Below are positions 14,943 through 20,273 of a stretch of 20,273 nucleotides of DNA, piece by piece (within the stretch, counting starts at the first letter, position 1; each line of letters opens with the position of its first letter). The position numbers and the translations under genes were made by a program. The notes under the pieces are model-generated. The model did not search any database. It was not told where the DNA came from and was given only the letters and a program-made list of their open reading frames with translations. Origin of the DNA: a virus; the IMG/VR virus record IMGVR_UViG_3300009610_000104, positions 1 through 20,273 of that record; one strand, 5' to 3'.

Positions 14943-16144
14943 TGCAGTACGCTCCCTTTCGGCACGATTTGGACGGGGGCGCTTGCGACCGATTGAATCG
15001 TCTGCTGTTGCTGTCCCCCGTTCATTAGCAGTTGATAAAGGTAATTGAATTGTTCGTCTGTTATCAACAGCGGTTTGTTGTTTGCTTTTTGCATCTTGCG
15101 ATAGAGCATCCATCCGCCAAACGCTAGACCTAGCAGATTGCCCCCGCCCATTAGCAAACTGAGTACCCCCATTATCCCACCGCTGGTTACGGTGGGAGTA
15201 GTAGGGTTTACAACCGTTCCATCCGGTTTGCGTTGTTGCCATGCTGTCCAGTACGAAAACAAAGTTTGCGGGTCTGCAACCTTTGCTGTCATACATTGCA
15301 AACAAAACTCCGCATCCGCTTGCGGAATCATCAAACGGATTTGATCGGGAGTAAATGGAGTTGGTGCGCTAGGGGGCCATGTATTGTCAACTGGTCCGTT
15401 TGGTTGAAACGGATTAACAACAGTGTTAGGAATCGCAAAGGGAGGGGGCGCACCGATTGTAGAATCAGCACCCGCGCCCGGTTCCACTTGCGAAATCCCC
15501 GCTTTGCGAATCGTGTTTTCGCCCGTAGCGCGTCGCTCTTGCAACGTGCGAACATACTTAATAATGGCATCCCGCCATTGTTGAGTTGTTTTTTCCGGGT
15601 TGCCGTCGTAACCATGCGACAACAGTACAACGGTTTTGTTTGGTCCGTATTCGTTATTCTTCGGTGGTTGAATAACGATTGCAGGGAAACCACCTTTTTC
15701 CAAACGCGGTTTGATCGCTGCAAACCAATCGCGTTGCGTGGCATCCTCAATACGTCGTACTTGATAGTGGCATGTTGACTTGTCTGGTTCGTCAACATTT
15801 ATCCATGCTTGGAATTCCTTTGCATGGATAATGTCGTATTTGAGTTTGTCACAATACTTGCAATTTTCCTTTGTGACAACACAAACAAACCACTTGTGGG
15901 AATCATCTTCGGGAACCGCAAGCGCGTCCGCGATAATGTCAACATCGCTTGCGCGAATGGTTCCGGTTTCCTGAACCATGTTCCCGCGCCGCTCAATTTC
16001 CCATTCCGCGATTTCCGGTACGTCTGCCTCTAATGTAGGCGCAGCAATTACCGGTTTCGGTGGTTCGGGTTTCGGTACGGGAGTTTGCGCGTATGCGAGT
16101 GTAGCACCCGCCAGCGCAATCAAAGTAAACAGATAGCGAAACAT
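14939..16144 (-). CDS. Exported thioredoxin-like protein with CxxC and membrane anchor
   Basis: 401 residues. Signal peptide (residues 1-20, ending Ala-Tyr-Ala), Pro-rich spacer, then a thioredoxin-like domain (~60-200) with Cys-Lys-Tyr-Cys at 95-98 after a hydrophobic strand and a cis-Pro candidate in Gly-Gly-Phe-Pro (154). A Pro/Gly-rich spacer (~220-265), a second Cys pair Cys-Leu-Gln-Cys (281-284), a Gly-rich membrane segment (~322-348) and a Gln-rich tail follow. Most of it would face the periplasm or outside. A disulfide isomerase or reductase role is plausible but inferred; it could also be a membrane-tethered host-modifying factor. AAAGGG is 7 bases before the ATG. Thioredoxin-fold proteins of this build are unusual in a head/tail operon. 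Confidence 0.85.
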   Translation of the reverse strand: MFRYLFTLIALAGATLAYAQTPVPKPEPPKPVIAAPTLEADVPEIAEWEIERRGNMVQETGTIRASDVDIIADALAVPEDDSHKWFVCVVTKENCKYCDKLKYDIIHAKEFQAWINVDEPDKSTCHYQVRRIEDATQRDWFAAIKPRLEKGGFPAIVIQPPKNNEYGPNKTVVLLSHGYDGNPEKTTQQWRDAIIKYVRTLQERRATGENTIRKAGISQVEPGAGADSTIGAPPPFAIPNTVVNPFQPNGPVDNTWPPSAPTPFTPDQIRLMIPQADAEFCLQCMTAKVADPQTLFSYWTAWQQRKPDGTVVNPTTPTVTSGGIMGVLSLLMGGGNLLGLAFGGWMLYRKMQKANNKPLLITDEQFNYLYQLLMNGGQQQQTIQSVASAPVQIVPKGSVLQ

Positions 16145-16194
16145 GATATTGCCCTTTCATTGCGGCAAAGTGAAACGAATGCGGCAACGCTACG

Positions 16195-16755
16195 TTAGCG
16201 CCACCATTCAATCAGTTGCGGATTCTCACTAGACGGACGTTGCAATACGACAATCCACGGACCACTAGCAAGGTGCAACCGCTTAAACGCATCTTCGCTG
16301 TACTCATCAACCTTACCGGTTGAATTGTTGTTACAGACAAACCACGTTTTCGTATTCGGGTCATAGCCGTATAGAGTTTGGAAATGGTTTCCACCCGCTC
16401 CAATTGCAGCAAATCGACCCGTACGCGCCGCCCATCGCATCCATTGATCGGTAAGCGGATACCCGGTTACATTCCACGCTTTGATACCCCGTGCATTGCA
16501 GTAGTTCGCCACGCGACTAGGACCACTACCGCCGCGCTGCGCTTTGCCGTATGGCGTATCCCATAACAGCGAAGTTGCATTTAAGTCGTTGCAATGTACG
16601 CCAGTCATTCCGATAGAACATTGCACGCAACTACCATCGGGGTTGCGAAACCATGCTCTTGTATCCGGTTCAAGTTGCATCTTGCTAACTGGCGTTTCGT
16701 CATTCGCAATAGCAGACATTGAACCGAACAAAACGATAAACAAAGCAAAACGCAT
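16195..16755 (-). CDS. Exported papain-like (C39-type) cysteine peptidase
   Basis: 186 residues with a signal peptide (1-17). Catalytic residues are visible in order: Gln45 (oxyanion) and Cys46 in Cys-Val-Gln-Cys-Ser, His124 in Gly-Gly-Asn-His-Phe, and Asn142/143 in Cys-Asn-Asn-Asn, the Gln-Cys-His-Asn set of papain-like peptidases. Several other Cys may form disulfides. It would act outside the cytoplasm, on cell-wall peptides (an endolysin), or on a protein at the surface. AAAGGGAG lies 5-6 bases before the ATG, the strongest ribosome site in the window. No other endolysin is seen here, which makes a lysis role attractive but unproven. Confidence 0.75.
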   Translation of the reverse strand: MRFALFIVLFGSMSAIANDETPVSKMQLEPDTRAWFRNPDGSCVQCSIGMTGVHCNDLNATSLLWDTPYGKAQRGGSGPSRVANYCNARGIKAWNVTGYPLTDQWMRWAARTGRFAAIGAGGNHFQTLYGYDPNTKTWFVCNNNSTGKVDEYSEDAFKRLHLASGPWIVVLQRPSSENPQLIEWWR

Positions 16756-16824
16756 TTCAACTCCCTTTCGTTTTGTTACTATGGATTCCGTTTCCGTTTT
16801 TGCTTTGCTCTACTCCGCTTCCAT

Positions 16825-17241
16825 CTATTGCGCTGGCGGTAGCGTTGTTGCATCCGGTACATCCGCAATTCCCGTTGCCGCTGGCGACTTTGGAAAACCG
16901 GGCGGATGGAAACCCCCGATAATGTTTTCCTGCGCGGGCGCGTCGCTTGCGGGCGCGTGCGCACGTGCGGGGGCACAATTGCAATTCTCCCCCGTGCAAT
17001 CGGTGCAATCGCACAACTCGTTACCGCAGTTGCTTTCAATGGAGCAATTCCGGCAGCGATTTCCCCAATTGCGGGGAAGCGCTTTGCGTAGTGGTTGCCG
17101 GTTCCAATTGCGGGGGAGTACCTTTCGCAATCCGCCACGATTCCCCCAAGTGCGCGGGCGCAAACCAGCGTCCGCAGATTCGGGCATGGTGAACGAAACC
17201 AGCGACAACACGAAAGCGACGATCAAAGCAAACCTAACCAT
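16825..17241 (-). CDS. Secreted Cys-rich protein
   Basis: 138 residues from ATG 17241, which overlaps the upstream small gene and has AAGGA 7 bases before it. Signal peptide (~1-25, ending Ala-Asp-Ala). A repeat of Leu-Arg-Lys-(V/A)-Leu-Pro-Arg-Asn-Trp occurs twice (~35-60), followed by a cluster of about ten Cys in 35 residues (Cys-x-x-Cys, Cys-x-Cys types), then a Pro/Ala-rich tail. It looks exported and disulfide-bonded. No family is recognised. A longer frame beginning at 17340 overlaps the neighbour and lacks a ribosome site. Confidence 0.7.
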   Translation of the reverse strand: MVRFALIVAFVLSLVSFTMPESADAGLRPRTWGNRGGLRKVLPRNWNRQPLRKALPRNWGNRCRNCSIESNCGNELCDCTDCTGENCNCAPARAHAPASDAPAQENIIGGFHPPGFPKSPAATGIADVPDATTLPPAQ

Positions 17242-17360
17242 TGCAAAATCCTTTCGATGAGGGACCAAACAACATTGGCACAAACAACAGCGATTGTACC
17301 AAACACGATAAACAGAATTGCAAAATACAATTCCGCCCATTGTTTAAGATTGCGCGGCAT
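17223..17360 (-). CDS. Small membrane protein, 45 residues
   Basis: ATG at 17360, AAGGT 8 bases upstream. One membrane segment (~residues 11-33) between a short basic/amphipathic start and a Trp/Leu-rich end. It overlaps the next gene by 19 bases, so the pair is probably coupled. Single-segment proteins of this size are common holin or antiholin candidates, but length alone does not prove that. Confidence 0.7.
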   Translation of the reverse strand: MPRNLKQWAELYFAILFIVFGTIAVVCANVVWSLIERILQWLGLL

Positions 17361-17373
17361 CGCTCTATACCTT
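17358..17373 (-). promoter_or_regulatory. Repeated start-region element, copy 1
   Basis: The 16 bases AAGGTATAGAGCGATG, a ribosome binding site plus start codon, are identical here and at the start of the first gene (20243-20258). Identity runs beyond the ribosome site itself. Confidence 0.6.
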
Positions 17374-17661
17374 GCGTGCGGTTGAATACCCAACTACCCC
17401 GCCTACTTGCACCGCTCCGCTAAGTAGGATGTTTAATCCCGTTTCACTTTTGCACCATCCATCGGGATTATGCGGCAACGTGATATTACCATTAGCAGCA
17501 ATCGCCATTGGTCCTATCAAGTTGTCACCCGCTGTATTTTCAATCGTAACCGTTACTGCGCCCGCTGCTAAAAGATACAACGACGTAACAACAATCGGAT
17601 TATCTTGATTGGCAACGACAACATGCGCAGCGGCGGTATTCTGATTGAAATTTGCAAACAT
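17365..17661 (-). CDS. Small beta-rich probable virion protein
   Basis: 98 residues, Ala/Val/Asn-rich with no charged core: strands around residues 13-50 and 73-95 and a Gly-Trp-Cys turn between. The build resembles small capsid-decoration or tail-surface proteins found beside phage packaging genes. Its ATG overlaps the upstream stop as TAATG, and GGAG is 8 bases before it. Function is not known. Confidence 0.65.
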   Translation of the reverse strand: MFANFNQNTAAAHVVVANQDNPIVVTSLYLLAAGAVTVTIENTAGDNLIGPMAIAANGNITLPHNPDGWCKSETGLNILLSGAVQVGGVVGYSTARKV

Positions 17662-18539
17662 TACTGTTGCTCCAATAACGGGGGTATTTCTTCTGCCGTC
17701 TGTGATTCTGAATTCAAATCCTCATCGTCGCTAGATGGGATTGTAGAATCCATTTCCGTAACGTCCATATCGGGCGTTAGATTGGTTCCATCAACTCCAA
17801 TCTTAGGCAACCGCAATTGATCGGTTAGCATTTGGTCAAACAATGCTAGACCATCTTTATCGTGGTCAAAGCAAAGGTAAACCATCTTTGTGATTTGCTG
17901 TACAACGTCTTGCAAAGCGTGTACAGAAAACTTGTCTTTGCTAACAGAGTTGATAGCGGCGGCAGTATGCGTAAATGTTCGTACTTGATGCATCGCATCC
18001 ATAGCGATTGCACTAGCGGCCGCGCGCAATTCTGTTTTCTTTGGGTTATCATCGGGCAATTCTTTTGCTGCCGACAACAACGCTACAGCATCGCCAGCAA
18101 TATCGCGGACGATTGCCAATTCTTCATCTAAGCGCAGGGTTTCGCTTTCGGGATTGTCTAGCAATTCCTCAATTACCGCTTTCATCTTCGGCGCTAATCG
18201 TTTGCCGTAGAAGCGTAATTTACTCACATCAAAAATCCCGTGAAAGTTTCCGATACAATCAGAAACATTGCGTTGTATTCTTCTACCCCCGCAGAATTGA
18301 CAATACTTGACTCCCTTTAGCGCCCATCGTCCGCATGGTTTACCGCGCCTAATACCTTGACATAATCGCGGGTGACGGTTGCCGTTCTCATCAACTCGTT
18401 TGACTAAACCTAAATTACCCCCGTGCGGTTGTGGTCTGCTAGGTGATATGCACGCTTCACCATTGGCAATCGCAATGTTTGTTTTGTGCGGGTGTACGTT
18501 CCCGTTTTTGTCTGTCCAAGTGAAGTTGTCAACGGGCAT
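17661..18539 (-). CDS. Probable terminase small subunit with Cys/Gly zinc motif
   Basis: 292 residues. The N-terminus carries Cys-x-x-x-x-x-Arg-Gly-Lys-Pro-Cys-Gly-Arg-Trp-Ala ... Tyr-Cys-x-x-Cys-Gly-Gly (about residues 60-90), a Cys-Gly-Gly variant of the Cys ... Cys ... Cys-x-x-His-Gly-Gly motif found next to many phage terminase genes. A long helical region (~120-240) and an acidic tail follow. It may recognise phage DNA ends and bring them to the large subunit. The large subunit gene is 3.5 kb further on, separated by the exported cassette, which is unusual. Alternative: a DNA-binding regulator. Confidence 0.6.
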   Translation of the reverse strand: MPVDNFTWTDKNGNVHPHKTNIAIANGEACISPSRPQPHGGNLGLVKRVDENGNRHPRLCQGIRRGKPCGRWALKGVKYCQFCGGRRIQRNVSDCIGNFHGIFDVSKLRFYGKRLAPKMKAVIEELLDNPESETLRLDEELAIVRDIAGDAVALLSAAKELPDDNPKKTELRAAASAIAMDAMHQVRTFTHTAAAINSVSKDKFSVHALQDVVQQITKMVYLCFDHDKDGLALFDQMLTDQLRLPKIGVDGTNLTPDMDVTEMDSTIPSSDDEDLNSESQTAEEIPPLLEQQ

Positions 18540-18546
18540 CGCTGTA

Positions 18547-19185
18547 TCACTCTTGACGTTGCAAGCGGTCTGCTATTTTCTTCGCGCTCCATAATGCTAT
18601 ATCACATTGTGCGCGTATTGTTGATTCAACGCATCCGAGTTGTGACGCTATTTCCCCGTATGTCCAACCTAGAACGTAGTACAAGTGTATTAGCGTGCGG
18701 TCATACTCGGATAGTTCCCGCAGTATGGTTTGTACTAATTCCCTATCGCCAATAGCGTCTAATCGGGAATCAACTGCAATCGTCTTATCTTGCAATGCCG
18801 CTGTATCGTAATTGACGGGTTGCAATACATACAACGAATCCCATATTGGAGTATCCCCCGGACTAAAGAGCGATATTGCAACTTCTCTTTCGCCATCCCG
18901 CAAACGACGGTTTAACCATTTCATTGTGTACCATCGCACGGTATGGCAAACATGCCAAAGTAATTCCCCCTTTGTTGGATCATAGGTATTGATTGCGCGT
19001 GGTACACACTCAATAACTACATCGCTCCATAGATCGTCAAGCAAATGAAATTGCTTACGACAACAATTGCGCAGAGTACCGCGCAAGGTTGATTCATGCT
19101 CTAGGATGAAATCGAATATGCCCGCGTAGTATTCGCGTTGCAATCGTTTCAACTCTTTTGCAGATTCCGTATCGCCCGATTCCAT
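18547..19185 (-). CDS. Phage-encoded sigma-70 family factor
   Basis: 212 residues from ATG 19185 (GTG at 19191 is possible). Region 2 lies at about 31-96, with the Asp-Asp-Leu-Trp-Ser-Asp core-binding segment and a long basic/aromatic helix (His-Val-x-x-Thr-Val-Arg-Trp-Tyr) for -10 contact. Region 4 lies at about 148-206, with a helix-turn-helix at ~173-196 (Thr-Tyr-Gly-Glu-Ile-Ala-x-x-Leu-Gly-x-x-x-x-Thr-Ile). There is no region 3, so it resembles ECF-type factors. It stands first among the recognised genes and probably directs RNA polymerase to phage promoters, perhaps for the virion genes downstream. Confidence 0.85.
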   Translation of the reverse strand: MESGDTESAKELKRLQREYYAGIFDFILEHESTLRGTLRNCCRKQFHLLDDLWSDVVIECVPRAINTYDPTKGELLWHVCHTVRWYTMKWLNRRLRDGEREVAISLFSPGDTPIWDSLYVLQPVNYDTAALQDKTIAVDSRLDAIGDRELVQTILRELSEYDRTLIHLYYVLGWTYGEIASQLGCVESTIRAQCDIALWSAKKIADRLQRQE

Positions 19186-19212
19186 TCGCACGCATCCATT
19201 GCGGTTTAGAGT

Positions 19213-19470
19213 TTAGATGAAACCTTCCATTAGGTATATTTTGATGTTGCAATTCTCAATGTACGCATTGCATTGCAACAAATGAATTCGCTTTTTCTCA
19301 TCGTCTGTTGCCTTGCGATAAGAAACCCAATTGCGTCTATCATAATGCAGATAGACCAACCATCCATCCCATGCGCCACCCTCAACTAAGATGAATTCAA
19401 CTCCCGTGCGCAAATCTTGGAAATGTACTCCCGCTGGCGCGAAATCGGGATATGTTTGTTTGGTTGCCAT
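19213..19470 (-). CDS. Unknown protein, 85 residues
   Basis: Soluble, with an N-terminal half that looks like a small beta domain (Phe-Ile-Leu-Val-Glu, Trp-Leu-Val-Tyr, Trp-Val-Ser-Tyr strands) and a short helical segment near Asp-Asp-Glu-Lys-Lys-Arg. No family recognised. ATG has AAGG about 11 bases upstream. Precedes the sigma factor gene by 27 bases. Confidence 0.65.
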   Translation of the reverse strand: MATKQTYPDFAPAGVHFQDLRTGVEFILVEGGAWDGWLVYLHYDRRNWVSYRKATDDEKKRIHLLQCNAYIENCNIKIYLMEGFI

Positions 19471-19496
19471 GATACTGCAAACCTTATTCGTTTTGC

Positions 19497-19712
19497 TTAC
19501 TCATTCGCCATTGTCCACAACATCAACGATGATGGTGGTAGAACGTGGTCAACATGGTCGATGCGTACTGTTACTCTCCCGTTGGGAGTAATGCCGATAA
19601 CGCGACCAATCTTGTTAGCTAGTGGCGTACCCGTTTCATGCTCTAGCGCAACAATATCATAGGTCTGCATTACGCGAACGGTTTTACCCAAATCAATCTT
19701 TTGTTGTTGCAT
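19497..19712 (-). CDS. Unknown protein, 71 residues, small beta barrel-like
   Basis: ATG at 19712 is chosen over 19730 because GGGAG is 8 bases upstream. It overlaps the previous gene by 20 bases. The Arg-Val ... Gly-Arg-Val-Ile-Gly-Ile ... Gly-Arg-Val-Thr-Val-Arg-Ile pattern suggests a small SH3- or KOW-like barrel, as in nucleic-acid or ribosome-associated proteins; this is inferred from pattern only. Confidence 0.65.
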   Translation of the reverse strand: MQQQKIDLGKTVRVMQTYDIVALEHETGTPLANKIGRVIGITPNGRVTVRIDHVDHVLPPSSLMLWTMANE

Positions 19713-19965
19713 CTGACATACTCCCACCAAAAAGTTTGTACTCGCACGCTTCTAATCGACCCTCAACACGCTGTTGATGCGATTCCAATTCAGATAATTT
19801 GTTGTAGTCTGTTGCCAACCATTTATAGATGCCAACAGAAACAACAATCATACAAATCATCATTGCGAAAAACGCAACAGCGCAACCAAATTCAATTGGT
19901 TTCATCGCTTGTTTTCTTTCGTTGCGTAGTTGTTCGCAACGGTCGCTCTTGCATACATCGGGCAT
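19693..19965 (-). CDS. Small membrane protein with coiled coil
   Basis: 90 residues from the ATG at 19965, which has GAGG 9 bases upstream and lies 4 bases after the previous stop. A charged N-terminus with two Cys is followed by one membrane segment (~28-47), then a Glu/Leu-rich coiled-coil-like stretch. An inner ATG at 19905 gives a 70-residue form. The build resembles an inner-membrane spanin or other envelope protein; function is unknown. Confidence 0.65.
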   Translation of the reverse strand: MPDVCKSDRCEQLRNERKQAMKPIEFGCAVAFFAMMICMIVVSVGIYKWLATDYNKLSELESHQQRVEGRLEACEYKLFGGSMSDATTKD

Positions 19966-19969
19966 TGGT

Positions 19970-20245
19970 TCAATCCTCAACCGGGTAAGGGGAAATCGGT
20001 ATTCCGAATTCGCTACGTTGCGGATTCGCAAGATTGTGGTTTAATTCAATCTCCCATTGATACGCTTGACGCAATGACTCCAATTCGATGCGATGATGAT
20101 TGCACGCTTCACATTCTTTACATGTACCATCGCAATTGATTGGTAGCGAAATGATTGCAAACAACTTCGCAACATTCCAATACGCATCCCATAGACCAGA
20201 ACGATAATGAGATTGATTTATCAATTCATCATAATTTTCTTTCAT
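19970..20245 (-). CDS. Unknown protein with Cys cluster, 91 residues
   Basis: Starts with ATG at 20245 after AAGGTATAGAGCG. The middle holds Cys-x-x-x-Cys-x-x-Cys-x-x-Cys-x-His-His (about residues 39-52), a likely zinc-binding cluster, followed by a helical segment. Function is unknown; small zinc proteins in phages often bind nucleic acid or host proteins. It is the first gene in the window. Confidence 0.65.
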   Translation of the reverse strand: MKENYDELINQSHYRSGLWDAYWNVAKLFAIISLPINCDGTCKECEACNHHRIELESLRQAYQWEIELNHNLANPQRSEFGIPISPYPVED

Positions 20246-20258
20246 CGCTCTATACCTT
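20243..20258 (-). promoter_or_regulatory. Repeated start-region element, copy 2
   Basis: The same 16 bases (AAGGTATAGAGCGATG) as at 17358-17373, here with GAGGA just upstream. The rest of the right edge (20259-20273) shows no feature. Confidence 0.6.
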
Positions 20259-20273
20259 TCCTCAATTGGGAAA

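Noticed and set aside
14814-15305. Full 163-residue frame overlapping the thioredoxin-like gene
   Set aside because: The N-terminal part is out-of-frame shadow with biased composition; only the last part (membrane segment) is kept as a possible gene.
16186-16200. Short hairpin CGCTA-CGT-TAGCG at the end of the peptidase gene's neighbour gap
   Set aside because: Five base pairs and no T run on the minus strand; too weak for a terminator call.
16779-17138. Minus-strand 119- and 85-residue frames inside the Cys-rich gene
   Set aside because: Arg-rich shadows in other frames of the same strand, without ribosome sites; the signal-peptide frame is the better one.
1-20273. tRNA genes, integrase, attachment sites or insertion sequences
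   Set aside because: None seen on reading both strands; the window is filled by virion and accessory phage genes.

Overview
The window is a block of a tailed double-stranded DNA phage genome (free phage or prophage; no attachment site, integrase, repressor or host gene is visible to decide). Every gene I can support lies on the minus strand, so the block reads from the right end (about 20.25 kb) to the left edge, which cuts the last gene. Genes are tightly packed, many with 1-20 base overlaps, and no gap exceeds 300 bases. The overall design is a siphovirus-like virion: a tape measure protein of moderate length, a tail tube protein and a tail assembly chaperone pair, with no sheath or baseplate genes seen. 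Parts are mosaic: portal, minor head protein, protease/scaffold, gp36-like and gpG-like proteins resemble the Mu head module, while the decoration and major capsid proteins resemble lambda gpD/gpE. A lipobox protein and several signal peptides fit a host with a cell envelope that processes lipoproteins, probably Gram-negative; the host cannot be named from the sequence.

Layout in transcription order. 20245-19213: four small unknown proteins, one with a membrane segment. 19185-18547: a sigma-70 family factor. 18539-17661: a Cys/Gly zinc-motif protein, probable small terminase. 17661-17365: a small beta-rich, probably virion protein. 17360-14814: a cassette of exported or membrane proteins (45-aa membrane protein, Cys-rich secreted protein, papain-like cysteine peptidase with signal peptide, thioredoxin-like protein with CxxC and a membrane anchor, and a possible 42-aa membrane protein), closed by a strong terminator. 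14710-14279: a small probable virion protein. 14190-7170: large terminase, DUF935 portal, gp36-like connector, a small lipoprotein, Mu F-like minor head protein, protease/scaffold, decoration protein, major capsid protein. 7067-2727: gpG-like completion protein, probable tail terminator, a tail tube protein with an internal duplication, tail chaperone with a probable -1 frameshift extension, tape measure. 2722-1: a distal tail protein and a very long, Thr- and Cys-rich putative fibre protein that runs off the window.

The most unusual features are (1) the fibre gene, in which Cys/Trp modules are separated by poly-threonine linkers coded by all four Thr codons; (2) hairpin terminators 10-26 bases upstream of three start codons that lack a Shine-Dalgarno sequence, in an operon that also carries its own sigma factor; (3) the duplicated tail tube; (4) the exported-protein cassette placed between the two terminase genes; and (5) a noncanonical frameshift site in the tail chaperone gene.
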